Positions 45,055 through 53,144 of a stretch of 64,000 bases of DNA are shown one piece after another. Made by a program: the position numbers and the translations under genes. Below the pieces are notes generated by a model. That model saw nothing but the letters and a program-made list of their open reading frames with translations, ran no database searches and was not told where the DNA came from. The stretch's first letter is position 1, and every line of letters begins with the position of its first letter. This DNA is from Mycolicibacterium stellerae (GTDB lineage: Bacteria > Actinomycetota > Actinomycetes > Mycobacteriales > Mycobacteriaceae), in NCBI RefSeq assembly GCF_003719305.1, contig NZ_RARC01000023.1:1-64000 (forward strand), read 5' to 3'.

Positions 45055-45101
45055 ACTAGACGGTTCAGTACTGTAATCGGGCGGGAACTGGACTGTCTAG
45101 T
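45055..45101. promoter_or_regulatory. two TetR-type operators between DUF998 and tetR
   Basis: ACTAGACGGTTCAGT (45055-45069) and ACTGGACTGTCTAGT (45087-45101) both fit an ACTRGAC-N-GTYYAGT palindrome. The second has one mismatch between its arms and the first two. Their centres are 32 bp apart, three helical turns, so two dimers would sit on one face of the DNA and cover both divergent promoters. Confidence 0.62.
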
Positions 45102-45129
45102 ACTCTCACTGGATGGAACGGATCGGGAC

Positions 45130-45762
45130 ATGATCGAGGCGATGCTTCCAGCGCGCTCCGCACGAAAGCGGCAGACGATCCTCATAGCCGGCCAGCAGCT
45201 GTTCCTGAGCAACGGCTATCAGGGCACCAGCATGGATCAGGTCGCGGCAACCGCCGCCGTTTCGAAGCAGACCGTCTACAAGCATTTCGGCGAGAAGCGG
45301 GAGCTGCTGTTCGCAATCGTCAGCGACGCGCTCGACACTGCAGCCTCCACCATCCGGGACCGGATCGCCGCGCTGACCGTCAGCGGCGATCTGGAATCCG
45401 ACCTGGTCCTCCTCGCAGGCGACTACCTGCGCACGGTGTTGGACGAACGCGTAGTCCAACTGCGACGGCTGGTGATCGGCGAGGCGAATCGGTTGCCAGA
45501 ACTGGCTCGGCTCTACTACGAGCACGCGCCACTGCGCACACTCACTGCACTCACCGAGACGTTCGGCGAACTCGATAGGCGCGGTGTCTTGAACACACCC
45601 GAACCATCGCTTGCCGCAGAGCATTTCGCATTCCTGGTGGTGGGCAGGCCGATCGATCAGGCATTGTTTCAGGGCGCCCCGAAAGTACTTGTTGATTTCG
45701 ACGTCGAGGCCTATGCCCGAGCCGCCGTCGACGTCTTCCTTGCGGCATACCGGCCGCGCTAG
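45130..45762 (+). CDS. TetR-family regulator
   Basis: TetR regulator of 210 residues. The helix-turn-helix spans about 15-62 with G-T-S-M-D-Q-V-A-A-T-A-A-V-S-K-Q-T-V-Y-K-H-F. The ligand domain resembles the AcrR/TetR_C_33 type, with L-A-A-E-H-F-A-F-L-V near the end. ATG at 45130 is taken; ATG at 45142 is possible. The twin palindromes upstream and the divergent DUF998 gene suggest local autoregulation. Confidence 0.9.
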   Translation: MIEAMLPARSARKRQTILIAGQQLFLSNGYQGTSMDQVAATAAVSKQTVYKHFGEKRELLFAIVSDALDTAASTIRDRIAALTVSGDLESDLVLLAGDYLRTVLDERVVQLRRLVIGEANRLPELARLYYEHAPLRTLTALTETFGELDRRGVLNTPEPSLAAEHFAFLVVGRPIDQALFQGAPKVLVDFDVEAYARAAVDVFLAAYRPR

Positions 45763-45783
45763 GGCAGCGCTAGGCTCGCGGGC

Positions 45784-46725
45784 GTGGACGCCGTCGTCGG
45801 ACTTCTCGATGGGGTACGCGCGCGCGGTGCGTTCGTGCTGCGGATGGTGCTGGACCCGCCGTGGTCGATGCGCATTCAGGACGACGCGCCGCTGACCCTG
45901 ATCTGCCAGACCCAGGGCAGGGCGGCCATCGTCGGCGACAGCTGCGGGACCGTTTGGCTCGAGGCCGGGGACGTCGCACTCACCCGTGGCACCGAGCACT
46001 ACCGTTTCGCCGACGACCCAACCACCGCGCCCACGATCGTCATCCATCCCGGCAACCGCTGCACCACGCTGTCCGGCGCCGACCTCCACTTCGAGATGTC
46101 GCTCGGGGTACGCACCTGGGGCACCAGCGCCGGCGGGGCCGATCGATCGATCGTCTGCGCCTATGAAGGGCAAAGCGAGGTCAGTGCCCGGCTGCTCGAT
46201 GCGCTGCCGACCGTGTTGGTGCTTCGGGCGCACGAGTGGGACACCCCGCTGGTCGACCTGTTGGCCGCCGAAGCCAGCCGCGACGGTTCTGGTCAGGAGG
46301 CGTACCTCGACCGGCTGCTCGATCTGCTGCTGATCGCGGTGCTACGCACCTGGTTCGACCGCGAGGAGAACGCCCCGGCGTGGTGGCACGCCGAACAGGA
46401 TCCGGTCGTCGGGCCGGCGCTGCGACTGATCTACAACAACCCGTCGCATCCGTGGACCGTGGCCAACCTCGCTGGCGCCGTCGGCTCTTCGCGTGCGGCG
46501 TTCGCGCGCCGGTTCACCGAACAGGTCGGCGAGCCACCCATCGCGTTCTTGACAGGTTGGCGACTCGCGTTGGCCGCCGACCTGCTGCGGTCAAGCCAGG
46601 CGACGATCGCGGCAGTCGCCAAGCAGGTCGGCTATGGCACGCCGTTCGCGTTGAGCAGCGCGTTCAAACGCGCATACGGCGTCAGCCCGAACACGCACCG
46701 GGCCGCCGCGGCCCGTCCCGCGTGA
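45784..46725 (+). CDS. AraC-family regulator (cupin_6 type)
   Basis: Regulator of 313 residues. The N-terminal cupin domain (about 1-160) has P-P-W-S-M-R-I and G-D-V-A-L-T-R-G; the C-terminal double helix-turn-helix (about 215-305) has F-A-R-R-F-T-E-Q-V-G and V-A-K-Q-V-G-Y-G-T-P-F-A-L-S. The subgroup usually controls a neighbouring oxidoreductase gene. It is convergent, one base apart, with the carotenoid oxygenase, so no target is obvious from layout. GTG start at 45784. Confidence 0.88.
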   Translation: MDAVVGLLDGVRARGAFVLRMVLDPPWSMRIQDDAPLTLICQTQGRAAIVGDSCGTVWLEAGDVALTRGTEHYRFADDPTTAPTIVIHPGNRCTTLSGADLHFEMSLGVRTWGTSAGGADRSIVCAYEGQSEVSARLLDALPTVLVLRAHEWDTPLVDLLAAEASRDGSGQEAYLDRLLDLLLIAVLRTWFDREENAPAWWHAEQDPVVGPALRLIYNNPSHPWTVANLAGAVGSSRAAFARRFTEQVGEPPIAFLTGWRLALAADLLRSSQATIAAVAKQVGYGTPFALSSAFKRAYGVSPNTHRAAAARPA

Positions 46726-46726
46726 G

Positions 46727-48067
46727 CTACGCGCCAATCCAGTTCCCGTGGAAGCCGAACGGAACCCGGTGCGGCAGCTTGATTCTGGCCACCGGATCGC
46801 CCGCGAAGTCGGACGCGTCGATGATCACCAGATCGCTGCCGTCGCGTGCCGAATCGTAGACGTAGCCGAGGTACCAGCCGTTGCCTTCATCGGCGGGCCC
46901 GGTGGTCGACGGCACGAACACCGCCTCGCCGGGCCGGCCCGGCGCCTTCTCGGTACCGAGCCGATGCTCGACGGCACTGCCGGTGTCGAGGTCGTAGCGA
47001 ACCAACGCGGTCTCACCGACCGACACCGCGTAGCGGGCGGGCAGGCCGGCCAGCCGGTCGTCGATGCGCGGGAACTCGATAGGCCGGTCGTCTAGCTGAC
47101 GCTCGGCGACCTTGCCGGTGCCCAGGTCGATGATCCAGCTCCACAGCACGCCGTCGGTTTCGAAGCCACTGGTGCCACGCCACAGCTCGGGGTATCGGAT
47201 AGCTTGCAGCACAATCGAATTGCCGTCATCGTAGGCGTTGGCGACATGGAACACGTAGCACGGGTCGATGTCGAACCAACGGACCTCGCCGAACGGATCG
47301 TCTCGTCGCAGCACACCGAGGCGGGCGCCGTAGTTGTCATCCCAGCGGTAGGGCATGTCGCGGTTGCCCGCCATCGCGACGTCAAGATCGAACACGACGG
47401 GCAGATCCATGAAGACGACATGTCGCGCCGTCAGTGCGAAGTCGTGCATCATCGTCAGCGCCGGGACGTCGAGCGGGCGGTTGATGGTCAGCTCGCCGTT
47501 GGCGTCGGCACGGTGATAGGTGACGTGCGGCGAGAAGATGCTGCCGTAGCCGAAGAAGTGCAGCTCGCCGGTTGTCGGGCAGATCTTGGGGTGCGCCGTC
47601 ATCGAGTCGGCGAGCTTGCCGCCGAAGTCGTAGGCGCCCAATGTTTCCAGCTCGTTGGTGATCTCGTATGGCAGCGATGATTCGACGAGCGCCAGCGTCT
47701 TGCCCGCGTGATTGACCACGTGCGTGTTGGCGACGCTGGAGTGCAGGTTGCGGGTGCCGTCTGCGTTGTAGATCGGGAAGCTCTTCTCGAAGCTCTCGGT
47801 GCGCACCCACCGGTTGCGGTACCAGGCGGCGCGGCCACGCTCGACCCGGATGCCGTGGATCATCCCGTCACCGCTGAACCAGTGTCCCGTCGGGACTCGC
47901 GGGTTGGGTCCGTTGCGCAGATACCAGCCGTCGAGCTCGGCAGGGATGGCGCCTTCGACGGTGAGGTCGAACTCGGTGAGCTCATCGGCGACGGGCGCGT
48001 AGTTGTCGCGCTGGAAGAAGTCGTCGGTGCCGAAGATGGCTGAAACGTTCGAAGTGGTCTCGGTCAT
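46727..48067 (-). CDS. carotenoid cleavage oxygenase family enzyme
   Basis: Non-heme iron dioxygenase of 446 residues of the carotenoid oxygenase (RPE65/lignostilbene dioxygenase) family. The four iron-binding histidines are visible in M-T-A-H-P-K-I, M-M-H-D-F-A-L-T, C-Y-V-F-H-V-A-N-A and V-P-F-G-F-H-G-N-W. It cleaves a double bond of a carotenoid or a stilbene; the substrate cannot be told. The gene is divergent from a PadR regulator, with a strong palindrome between them, so it is probably PadR-controlled and inducible. Confidence 0.9.
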   Translation of the reverse strand: MTETTSNVSAIFGTDDFFQRDNYAPVADELTEFDLTVEGAIPAELDGWYLRNGPNPRVPTGHWFSGDGMIHGIRVERGRAAWYRNRWVRTESFEKSFPIYNADGTRNLHSSVANTHVVNHAGKTLALVESSLPYEITNELETLGAYDFGGKLADSMTAHPKICPTTGELHFFGYGSIFSPHVTYHRADANGELTINRPLDVPALTMMHDFALTARHVVFMDLPVVFDLDVAMAGNRDMPYRWDDNYGARLGVLRRDDPFGEVRWFDIDPCYVFHVANAYDDGNSIVLQAIRYPELWRGTSGFETDGVLWSWIIDLGTGKVAERQLDDRPIEFPRIDDRLAGLPARYAVSVGETALVRYDLDTGSAVEHRLGTEKAPGRPGEAVFVPSTTGPADEGNGWYLGYVYDSARDGSDLVIIDASDFAGDPVARIKLPHRVPFGFHGNWIGA

Positions 48068-48097
48068 TGAAGTCTCCTGTTGTTGACATTTCTAATG

Positions 48098-48121
48098 TGA
48101 CATGTCATTAATGACCTGTCA
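48098..48121. promoter_or_regulatory. PadR operator palindrome
   Basis: A 24-bp palindrome centred between 48109 and 48110: TGACATGTCATT followed by its near-complement AATGACCTGTCA, one mismatched pair. It lies between the carotenoid oxygenase start (48067) and the PadR start (48143), overlapping where their promoters must be. It suits a dimeric regulator such as the adjacent PadR. Confidence 0.65.
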
Positions 48122-48142
48122 AGAGTGGAGTACGATCATCGG

Positions 48143-48676
48143 GTGAGTCTGCGGATGGCGGCGCTCGGCTTGTTGGCACAGCAGCCCGGCAGCGGGTATG
48201 ACCTGCTGAAGACGTTCGAGAAGTCGATGGCCAATGTGTGGCCCGCGACCCAGAGCCAGCTCTACGGCGAGCTCAACAAGCTCGCCGACGCCGGGCTCAT
48301 CGAGGTGGCGGACATCGGGCCCCGCGGGCGCAAGGAGTACCGAATCACGTCAGCCGGGCGCGCCGAGTTGCAGCGCTGGGTGATGAACCCCGAGGACGAC
48401 CCGCCGTTTCGGGATGCTTCGCTGTTGCGCGTGTTCCTGCTGGGCGAGATCGAACCCGAACAGGCCCGCAGGCACATGGCCGCGGTCGCCGAGCACGCCG
48501 ACTCGGAGGTGAAGCGGCTCAAGGCTCTCAGCGACTCCATCGACTGGACCGACGGGGACGGCCTGTTCTTCGGCCGTGCCGCACTCGAATACGGCCTTCG
48601 GCTCGGCGCCATGGAGGCCGACTGGGCGCGTTGGGTCATCCGCGAGCTCGACAAGCGTGCCAAGAACACGAAGTAG
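48143..48676 (+). CDS. PadR-family regulator
   Basis: PadR/Vir-type regulator of 177 residues. The winged helix is at about 5-85 with G-S-G-Y-D-L-L-K-T-F and Q-L-Y-G-E-L-N-K-L-A-D-A-G-L-I-E. The C-terminal four-helix dimerisation domain spans about 95-170. GTG at 48143 is preferred; another GTG at 48125 would place the start against the operator. It probably represses the divergent carotenoid oxygenase gene in the absence of a phenolic or related ligand. Confidence 0.87.
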   Translation: MSLRMAALGLLAQQPGSGYDLLKTFEKSMANVWPATQSQLYGELNKLADAGLIEVADIGPRGRKEYRITSAGRAELQRWVMNPEDDPPFRDASLLRVFLLGEIEPEQARRHMAAVAEHADSEVKRLKALSDSIDWTDGDGLFFGRAALEYGLRLGAMEADWARWVIRELDKRAKNTK

Positions 48677-48712
48677 TCCCATCCGTCGGCCCGAGGTCGC
48701 CGAATACCGGTC

Positions 48713-48967
48713 ATGCACCGACAGATGATCCGCACCGATCCGATCTACCGAATAACCCATCGCTTATGGCGGGGGCGATCCGCGGACGTGAAATCCCACG
48801 AGATCGCGACGACCGTCTCCGGTTGGTTGGCGGAGCTCGGCGTGCGCAGTCCGTTGGTCGAAGACCTTGCGCGAGCGGTTCGAACCGACAACTGGCGCGC
48901 GGCCAACGCGATCGGGGCGTTCCTGTCCGTCGACGTCGCCGTCGCGGCAGGCGGTCGTAGCCGCTGA
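48713..48967 (+). CDS. hypothetical 84-residue protein
   Basis: A small protein starting M-H-R-Q-M-I-R-T-D-P-I-Y-R-I. Its second half, I-A-T-T-V-S-G-W-L-A-E-L-G-V and V-E-D-L-A-R-A-V-R, is helical and alanine-rich. It has no membrane segment or known domain. Codon use looks like that of neighbouring genes. No strong ribosome-binding site is evident, so it is kept at moderate confidence. Confidence 0.5.
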   Translation: MHRQMIRTDPIYRITHRLWRGRSADVKSHEIATTVSGWLAELGVRSPLVEDLARAVRTDNWRAANAIGAFLSVDVAVAAGGRSR

Positions 48968-49027
48968 AGAAAAGCGTGTGACCTGCCGATAGTGCGTCGA
49001 GCGACCGCTCGGCGTTGCATCCCGATA

Positions 49028-49058
49028 GATTCCGATATATCGTTGACGCATCGGAATC
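49028..49058. promoter_or_regulatory. inverted repeat upstream of the second PadR gene
   Basis: GATTCCGAT (49028-49036) and ATCGGAATC (49050-49058) are perfect complements 13 bases apart. CGATATATCG (49033-49042), itself a perfect palindrome, overlaps the left arm. It lies 40-70 bp before the PadR gene at 49099 and is probably an autoregulatory operator. Confidence 0.55.
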
Positions 49059-49098
49059 GCATGAGGCGGTTCCTGACCTAAGAAAAAGGACCTTTCAC

Positions 49099-49806
49099 AT
49101 GAATGACCCATTCACACCACCACCCGGTGGATTCGGCTTCGGGTTCGACCCGGAGCAGCGTCGTGCGCTGCACGAGCAGCGGCGGCACGCTCGTCGTGAG
49201 TTCCGGGAACACATCCGGGAGCACGGCACAGACCGGCGCGGCCCGTTCGGCCCCGGCTTTCAGGCCGGCTTCGGGTTCGGACCCGGCCGCGGCGGGTTCG
49301 ATCCTCGCGGAGGCTTCGGTTTCGGCGGCCCGCGCGGCCGTCGCGGCGGAGGCAGACGCGGAAAGCGTGGCGACGTCCGCGCAGCCATCCTGGCTCTGCT
49401 GTCCGATCGCGCAATGCACGGATACGAGATGATCCAAGAGATCTCCGATCGCAGCGGCGGCCTGTGGCGCCCCAGCCCGGGATCGGTGTACCCAACACTG
49501 CAGCTGCTGGTCGACGAGGGCCTCATCGTGGGCACCGAAAGCGAAGGCAGCAAGCGGCTTTTCGAGCTCACCGACGACGGCCGCACGGCCGCCGAGAAGG
49601 TCGAGACACCGCCGTGGGAGGAGATCGCCGAAGGCTGGAAAAACGAAGAACCCGGCCAGGTCAGTCTCCATAAAGCGTTGAGCCAGCTGATGGGTGCGGT
49701 GGCGCAGTCCGCGCATACCGCAACCGAGGAGCAGCAGGCGCGCATCGCCGACATCGTCAACAACGCCCGCCGCGAGGTCTACAACATTCTCGGCGAGACC
49801 GAGTAA
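49099..49806 (+). CDS. PadR-family regulator with Gly/Phe/Arg-rich head
   Basis: PadR regulator of 235 residues. Residues about 1-92 are low-complexity: repeats of F-G-F-G, G-G-F and clusters of arginine, including R-R-H-A-R-R-E-F-R-E-H-I-R-E-H. The winged helix follows (about 93-175) with M-H-G-Y-E-M-I-Q-E-I and S-V-Y-P-T-L-Q-L-L-V-D-E-G-L-I, then a short helical dimer tail. AAGGA lies before the ATG at 49099. The head is unusual in length for PadR proteins, though related actinobacterial proteins have glycine-rich heads. Target unknown. Confidence 0.88.
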   Translation: MNDPFTPPPGGFGFGFDPEQRRALHEQRRHARREFREHIREHGTDRRGPFGPGFQAGFGFGPGRGGFDPRGGFGFGGPRGRRGGGRRGKRGDVRAAILALLSDRAMHGYEMIQEISDRSGGLWRPSPGSVYPTLQLLVDEGLIVGTESEGSKRLFELTDDGRTAAEKVETPPWEEIAEGWKNEEPGQVSLHKALSQLMGAVAQSAHTATEEQQARIADIVNNARREVYNILGETE

Positions 49807-49854
49807 CCGCGGCCGGTCGGAATATGCCCAGCGGGATTGGTGTACGCATTGAGT

Positions 49855-50742
49855 ATGCAAACCTTCCCGCTGGGCTCCTTCCATGTCGGCCGCGTCGGCT
49901 ACGGCGCGATGCAGCTGCCCGGACCGGGTGTGTTCGGTCCGCCTCGTGACCACGACGAAGCAATCGCCGTGCTGCGCCGCGTGATCGAACTGGGCATCAA
50001 CCACATCGACACCGCGCAGTTCTACGGGCCGAACGTGTCCAACGAGCTGATCCGCGAAGCCCTGCACCCCTACCCCGCCGACCTGGCCTTGGTCAGCAAG
50101 GTCGGTGCACGCCGCGACGACACCGGCGCATGGCTGCCTGCGCAGCAGCCCGACGAACTGCGGGCCAGCATCGAGGAGAACCTGCAGACCCTTGGCACCG
50201 ACCGGCTGGCAGCGGTGAACCTTCGCGTGCACGACGAAGCCACCGACCCGAACTCGCCCGCCAAGGTCGACCGCGAACTGTTCGACCGTCAGCTCGACAC
50301 GATGATCACGGCCCGAGATGAGGGCCTCATCGGCGGAATCGGGTTGAGCAGCATCGTCGTTGAGCATCTGCAGATCGCGCTGGAGCGCACCGAGATCGTC
50401 TGCGTGCAGAACGCGTACAACCTCGCCGACCGGACCTCACAGCCGGTGCTCGACGCCTGCATCGAACACGACATCGCGTTCGTCCCGTTCTTCCCGCTCG
50501 GCTCGGCGTTCGCCGCGGACAACCCGGTCCTCGGCAACCCGGTCATCCGGCGGACGGCAGAGCAGACGGGTCGTACCCCGGCACAGATCGCGCTCGCGTG
50601 GACCCTTTCGGTCGCGCCCAATGTGCTGCTCATCCCCGGCACATCATCGGTGCGGCACCTCGAGGAGAACACCGCCGTCGCCGACATCGAGCTCGACGAC
50701 GAAACCCGCACGCAGCTCGACGACGCCAGCAGCCCGGCCTGA
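49855..50742 (+). CDS. aldo/keto reductase
   Basis: NADPH-dependent reductase of 295 residues with the (beta/alpha)8 fold. Catalytic residues are Asp52, Tyr57 (I-D-T-A-Q-F-Y-G), Lys82 (V-S-K-V-G) and His126 in the N-L-R-V-H segment. Late I-P-G-T-S-S-V and related residues bind the cofactor phosphate. Substrate unknown. It lies 48 bp after the PadR gene on the same strand and may be co-transcribed with it. Transcription probably ends at the inverted repeat at 50745-50797. Confidence 0.9.
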   Translation: MQTFPLGSFHVGRVGYGAMQLPGPGVFGPPRDHDEAIAVLRRVIELGINHIDTAQFYGPNVSNELIREALHPYPADLALVSKVGARRDDTGAWLPAQQPDELRASIEENLQTLGTDRLAAVNLRVHDEATDPNSPAKVDRELFDRQLDTMITARDEGLIGGIGLSSIVVEHLQIALERTEIVCVQNAYNLADRTSQPVLDACIEHDIAFVPFFPLGSAFAADNPVLGNPVIRRTAEQTGRTPAQIALAWTLSVAPNVLLIPGTSSVRHLEENTAVADIELDDETRTQLDDASSPA

Positions 50743-50744
50743 TT

Positions 50745-50797
50745 GTGATTTCGGCGCGCTGACGTACGCTCAGCGTCGATCAGCGCGCCGAAATCAC
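50745..50797. terminator. 18-bp perfect inverted repeat, bidirectional terminator
   Basis: GTGATTTCGGCGCGCTGA (50745-50762) is perfectly complementary to 50780-50797, with a 17-base loop that can pair further (GACG with CGTC). It lies between the convergent aldo/keto reductase and glpK genes, and the glpK stop codon is inside the right arm. There is no T-run, so termination would not be classical. I recall similar GATTTCGGCGCG palindromes between other convergent mycobacterial genes. Confidence 0.75.
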
Positions 50798-52311
50798 TCG
50801 ACGTCGACCCAGTCCAGCGTCCGTTCGACGGCTTTCTTCCAGCCCGCGTAGCCTGCGGCGCGCTGGTCCTCACTCCAATTGGGAGTCCAGCGCTTGCCCT
50901 CCCGCCAGTTGGACCGTAGGTCGTCGGGGTTCTCCCAGAACCCGACCGCAAGTCCCGCGGCGTATGCCGCGCCCAACGCCGTCGTTTCGGCGACCACGGG
51001 CTTGACCACATCGACCCCGAGGACGTCCGCCTGAATCTGCATGCACAGGTCGTTGGCGGTGATGCCGCCGTCGACCTTGAGCACCTCCATGTGCACCCCC
51101 GAGTCGGCCTCCATCGCGTCGACGACGTCGCGGCTCTGGTAGCAGATCGCCTCCAGCGTCGCGCGCGCCACATGGGCGTTGGTGTTGTACCGCGACAGCC
51201 CGACGATGGCGCCGCGCGCGTCGCTGCGCCAGTACGGTGCGAACAACCCCGAGAAGGCGGGCACGAAGTACACCCCGCCGTTGTCCTCGACCTGCCTGGC
51301 GAGCGATTCGCTCTGCGAAGCGCCGCTGATGATGCCCAACTGGTCGCGCAGCCACTGCACGGCCGATCCGGTGACCGCAATCGAACCCTCAAGCGCGTAA
51401 ACGGGTTTGGCGTCGCCGAACTGGTAGCAGACCGTCGTCAGCAGCCCGTTGTTCGAGCGCACGATCTTCTCGCCGGTGTTGAGCAGCAGGAAGTTGCCGG
51501 TGCCGTAGGTGTTCTTGGCCTCGCCCGCGGCAAGGCACACCTGGCCGACCATGGCCGCCTGCTGGTCGCCAACGATCCCGGTCACCGGGACCTGTCCGCC
51601 CAGCGGTCCGTCGTCGCGGGTGACGCCGTATGACTCGGGGTATGACGACGGCCTGATCTCGGGCAGCATCTGCCGGGGGATGTCGAAGAACGACAGCAGC
51701 TCGTCGTCCCAGTCGAGCGTTTCGAGGCTCATCAGCATGGTTCGGCTGGCGTTGGTGACGTCGGTGACATGCACACCCCCACGGGGTCCGCCGGTCAGGT
51801 TCCACAACACCCACGAGTCGGCGGTGCCGAAGATCGCGACGCCCTTCTCGGCGTCGGCCCGCACCCCCTCGACGTTCTCCAGGATCCAAGCCACCTTGCC
51901 GCCCGCGAAGTACGTGGCAGGCGGCAGACCGGCCTTTTGCCTGATCACATCGCCGCGGCCGTCCCGGTCGAGCGCGGACGCGATACGGTCGGTGCGGGTG
52001 TCCTGCCAGACGATCGCGTTGTAGTACGGGCGGCCGGTGTTCTTGTTCCACACCAGCGAGGTCTCGCGCTGGTTGGTAATACCTAGCGCCACAAGGTCAT
52101 TGGCGGACAGCTTGGTCTTGTTCAACGCCGACGTCAGCACCGATGCGGTGCGTTCGGTGATCTCGACCGGGTTGTGCTCGACCCAGCCTGCCTGCGGCAG
52201 GATCTGTTCGTGCTCGAGCTGATGGCGGCCGACCTCGGCGCCGTCGTGGTCGAAGATCATGGCGCGGGTACTTGTCGTGCCTTGGTCGATCGCGGCGACG
52301 AACTCTGCCAA
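50794..52311 (-). CDS. glpK: glycerol kinase
   Basis: ATP-dependent glycerol kinase of the FGGY family, 505 residues, giving glycerol 3-phosphate in the cytoplasm. Signatures are [13 protein letters not shown] at the N-terminus, the substrate-binding W-V-E-H-N-P, and [10 protein letters not shown]. It corresponds to M. tuberculosis Rv3696c in position. The ATG at 52311 faces the methyltransferase gene divergently, 35 bp apart. Confidence 0.95.
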   Translation of the reverse strand: MAEFVAAIDQGTTSTRAMIFDHDGAEVGRHQLEHEQILPQAGWVEHNPVEITERTASVLTSALNKTKLSANDLVALGITNQRETSLVWNKNTGRPYYNAIVWQDTRTDRIASALDRDGRGDVIRQKAGLPPATYFAGGKVAWILENVEGVRADAEKGVAIFGTADSWVLWNLTGGPRGGVHVTDVTNASRTMLMSLETLDWDDELLSFFDIPRQMLPEIRPSSYPESYGVTRDDGPLGGQVPVTGIVGDQQAAMVGQVCLAAGEAKNTYGTGNFLLLNTGEKIVRSNNGLLTTVCYQFGDAKPVYALEGSIAVTGSAVQWLRDQLGIISGASQSESLARQVEDNGGVYFVPAFSGLFAPYWRSDARGAIVGLSRYNTNAHVARATLEAICYQSRDVVDAMEADSGVHMEVLKVDGGITANDLCMQIQADVLGVDVVKPVVAETTALGAAYAAGLAVGFWENPDDLRSNWREGKRWTPNWSEDQRAAGYAGWKKAVERTLDWVDVE

Positions 52312-52346
52312 CTCCTGCTCCCTCCTGAGACGCTCAACGGTCCATC

Positions 52347-53120
52347 ATGGACTACATGGCAACCGAGATCGTCGACATTGACCGCATGCCGAGGGGCGGG
52401 CCCGATGCCTCGTGCGTCGACCGGTTACTTGAAACCGACCGGCTGGAGTACCTCGACCGCGACGACGTCGACGAGGAGAAGAAGCGCAGCGTGATCAGGG
52501 CGCTGGAGTGGACCGGCGAGGTGTTCGGCAACACCGAGAGGTTCGCGCGGACCGTGCTCGACGAGGTCGCTGACGTGCCCGACCCCAAAATCCTCGAGCT
52601 CGGCGCGGGCCACGGCGCCCTGTCGCGCACGCTGCTCGAATGGCATCCGAGCGCCGAGCTCACGGTCACCGACGTCGAGCTGTCATCGGTGCAGGCGATG
52701 GCGGCGGGCGAGCTCGGCGAGCACCCCCGCGCGACGGTGCGCGAGATGGACGCCACCGCCATCGACGCTGCGGCCGGGCATTTCGATCTTGCGGTGTTCG
52801 TGCTGTCGTTTCACCACCTGCCGCCGTCGCTGGCGTCGCAGGTGATCGCCGAGGGCACCCGGGTGGCCGACAAGCTGCTGATCATCGACCTGCCGCGGCC
52901 CCCGTGGCCGCTGCACCTCATCCGGTTGGCGACGATGCTGCCGTTTGCGCCATGGCTTCCGTTCGTGCACGACGGCGTGATCAGCTCGCTGCGCACCTAC
53001 AGCCCGTCGGCCCTGCGCGCCCTCGCCGCACACGCCGATCCGTCGATCGACATCGAACTGCGCGGTGGCCTGTTCAGCCCCCAGGTCGCCGTCGTGAGCC
53101 GCCGGCCTCAGTCCATGTAG
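52347..53120 (+). CDS. class I SAM-dependent methyltransferase (Rv3699-like)
   Basis: Methyltransferase of 257 residues. Motif I is I-L-E-L-G-A-G-H-G-A (about 77-86), the acidic post-I residue lies in V-T-D-V-E-L, and the F-V-L-S-F-H-H-L-P segment follows. Substrate unknown. ATG at 52347 or 52356 could start it. The last 194 bases plus 21 bp beyond the stop recur at 55322-55491 on the far side of the PTS gene; this copy is the intact one. It is divergent from glpK. Confidence 0.85.
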   Translation: MDYMATEIVDIDRMPRGGPDASCVDRLLETDRLEYLDRDDVDEEKKRSVIRALEWTGEVFGNTERFARTVLDEVADVPDPKILELGAGHGALSRTLLEWHPSAELTVTDVELSSVQAMAAGELGEHPRATVREMDATAIDAAAGHFDLAVFVLSFHHLPPSLASQVIAEGTRVADKLLIIDLPRPPWPLHLIRLATMLPFAPWLPFVHDGVISSLRTYSPSALRALAAHADPSIDIELRGGLFSPQVAVVSRRPQSM

Positions 53121-53141
53121 CGGCGATGGTGGCCGCAGCCG
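52927..53141 (+). repeat. duplicated methyltransferase 3' end, intact copy
   Basis: 215 bp covering codons 194 to the end of the methyltransferase and 21 bp beyond. The copy at 55322-55491 is nearly identical but lacks 45 bases (15 codons, between two CTGCGCG words). The two copies flank the PTS permease gene directly: its stop codon is at 53145-53147, four bases past this repeat. Confidence 0.9.
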
Positions 53142-53144
53142 ACA

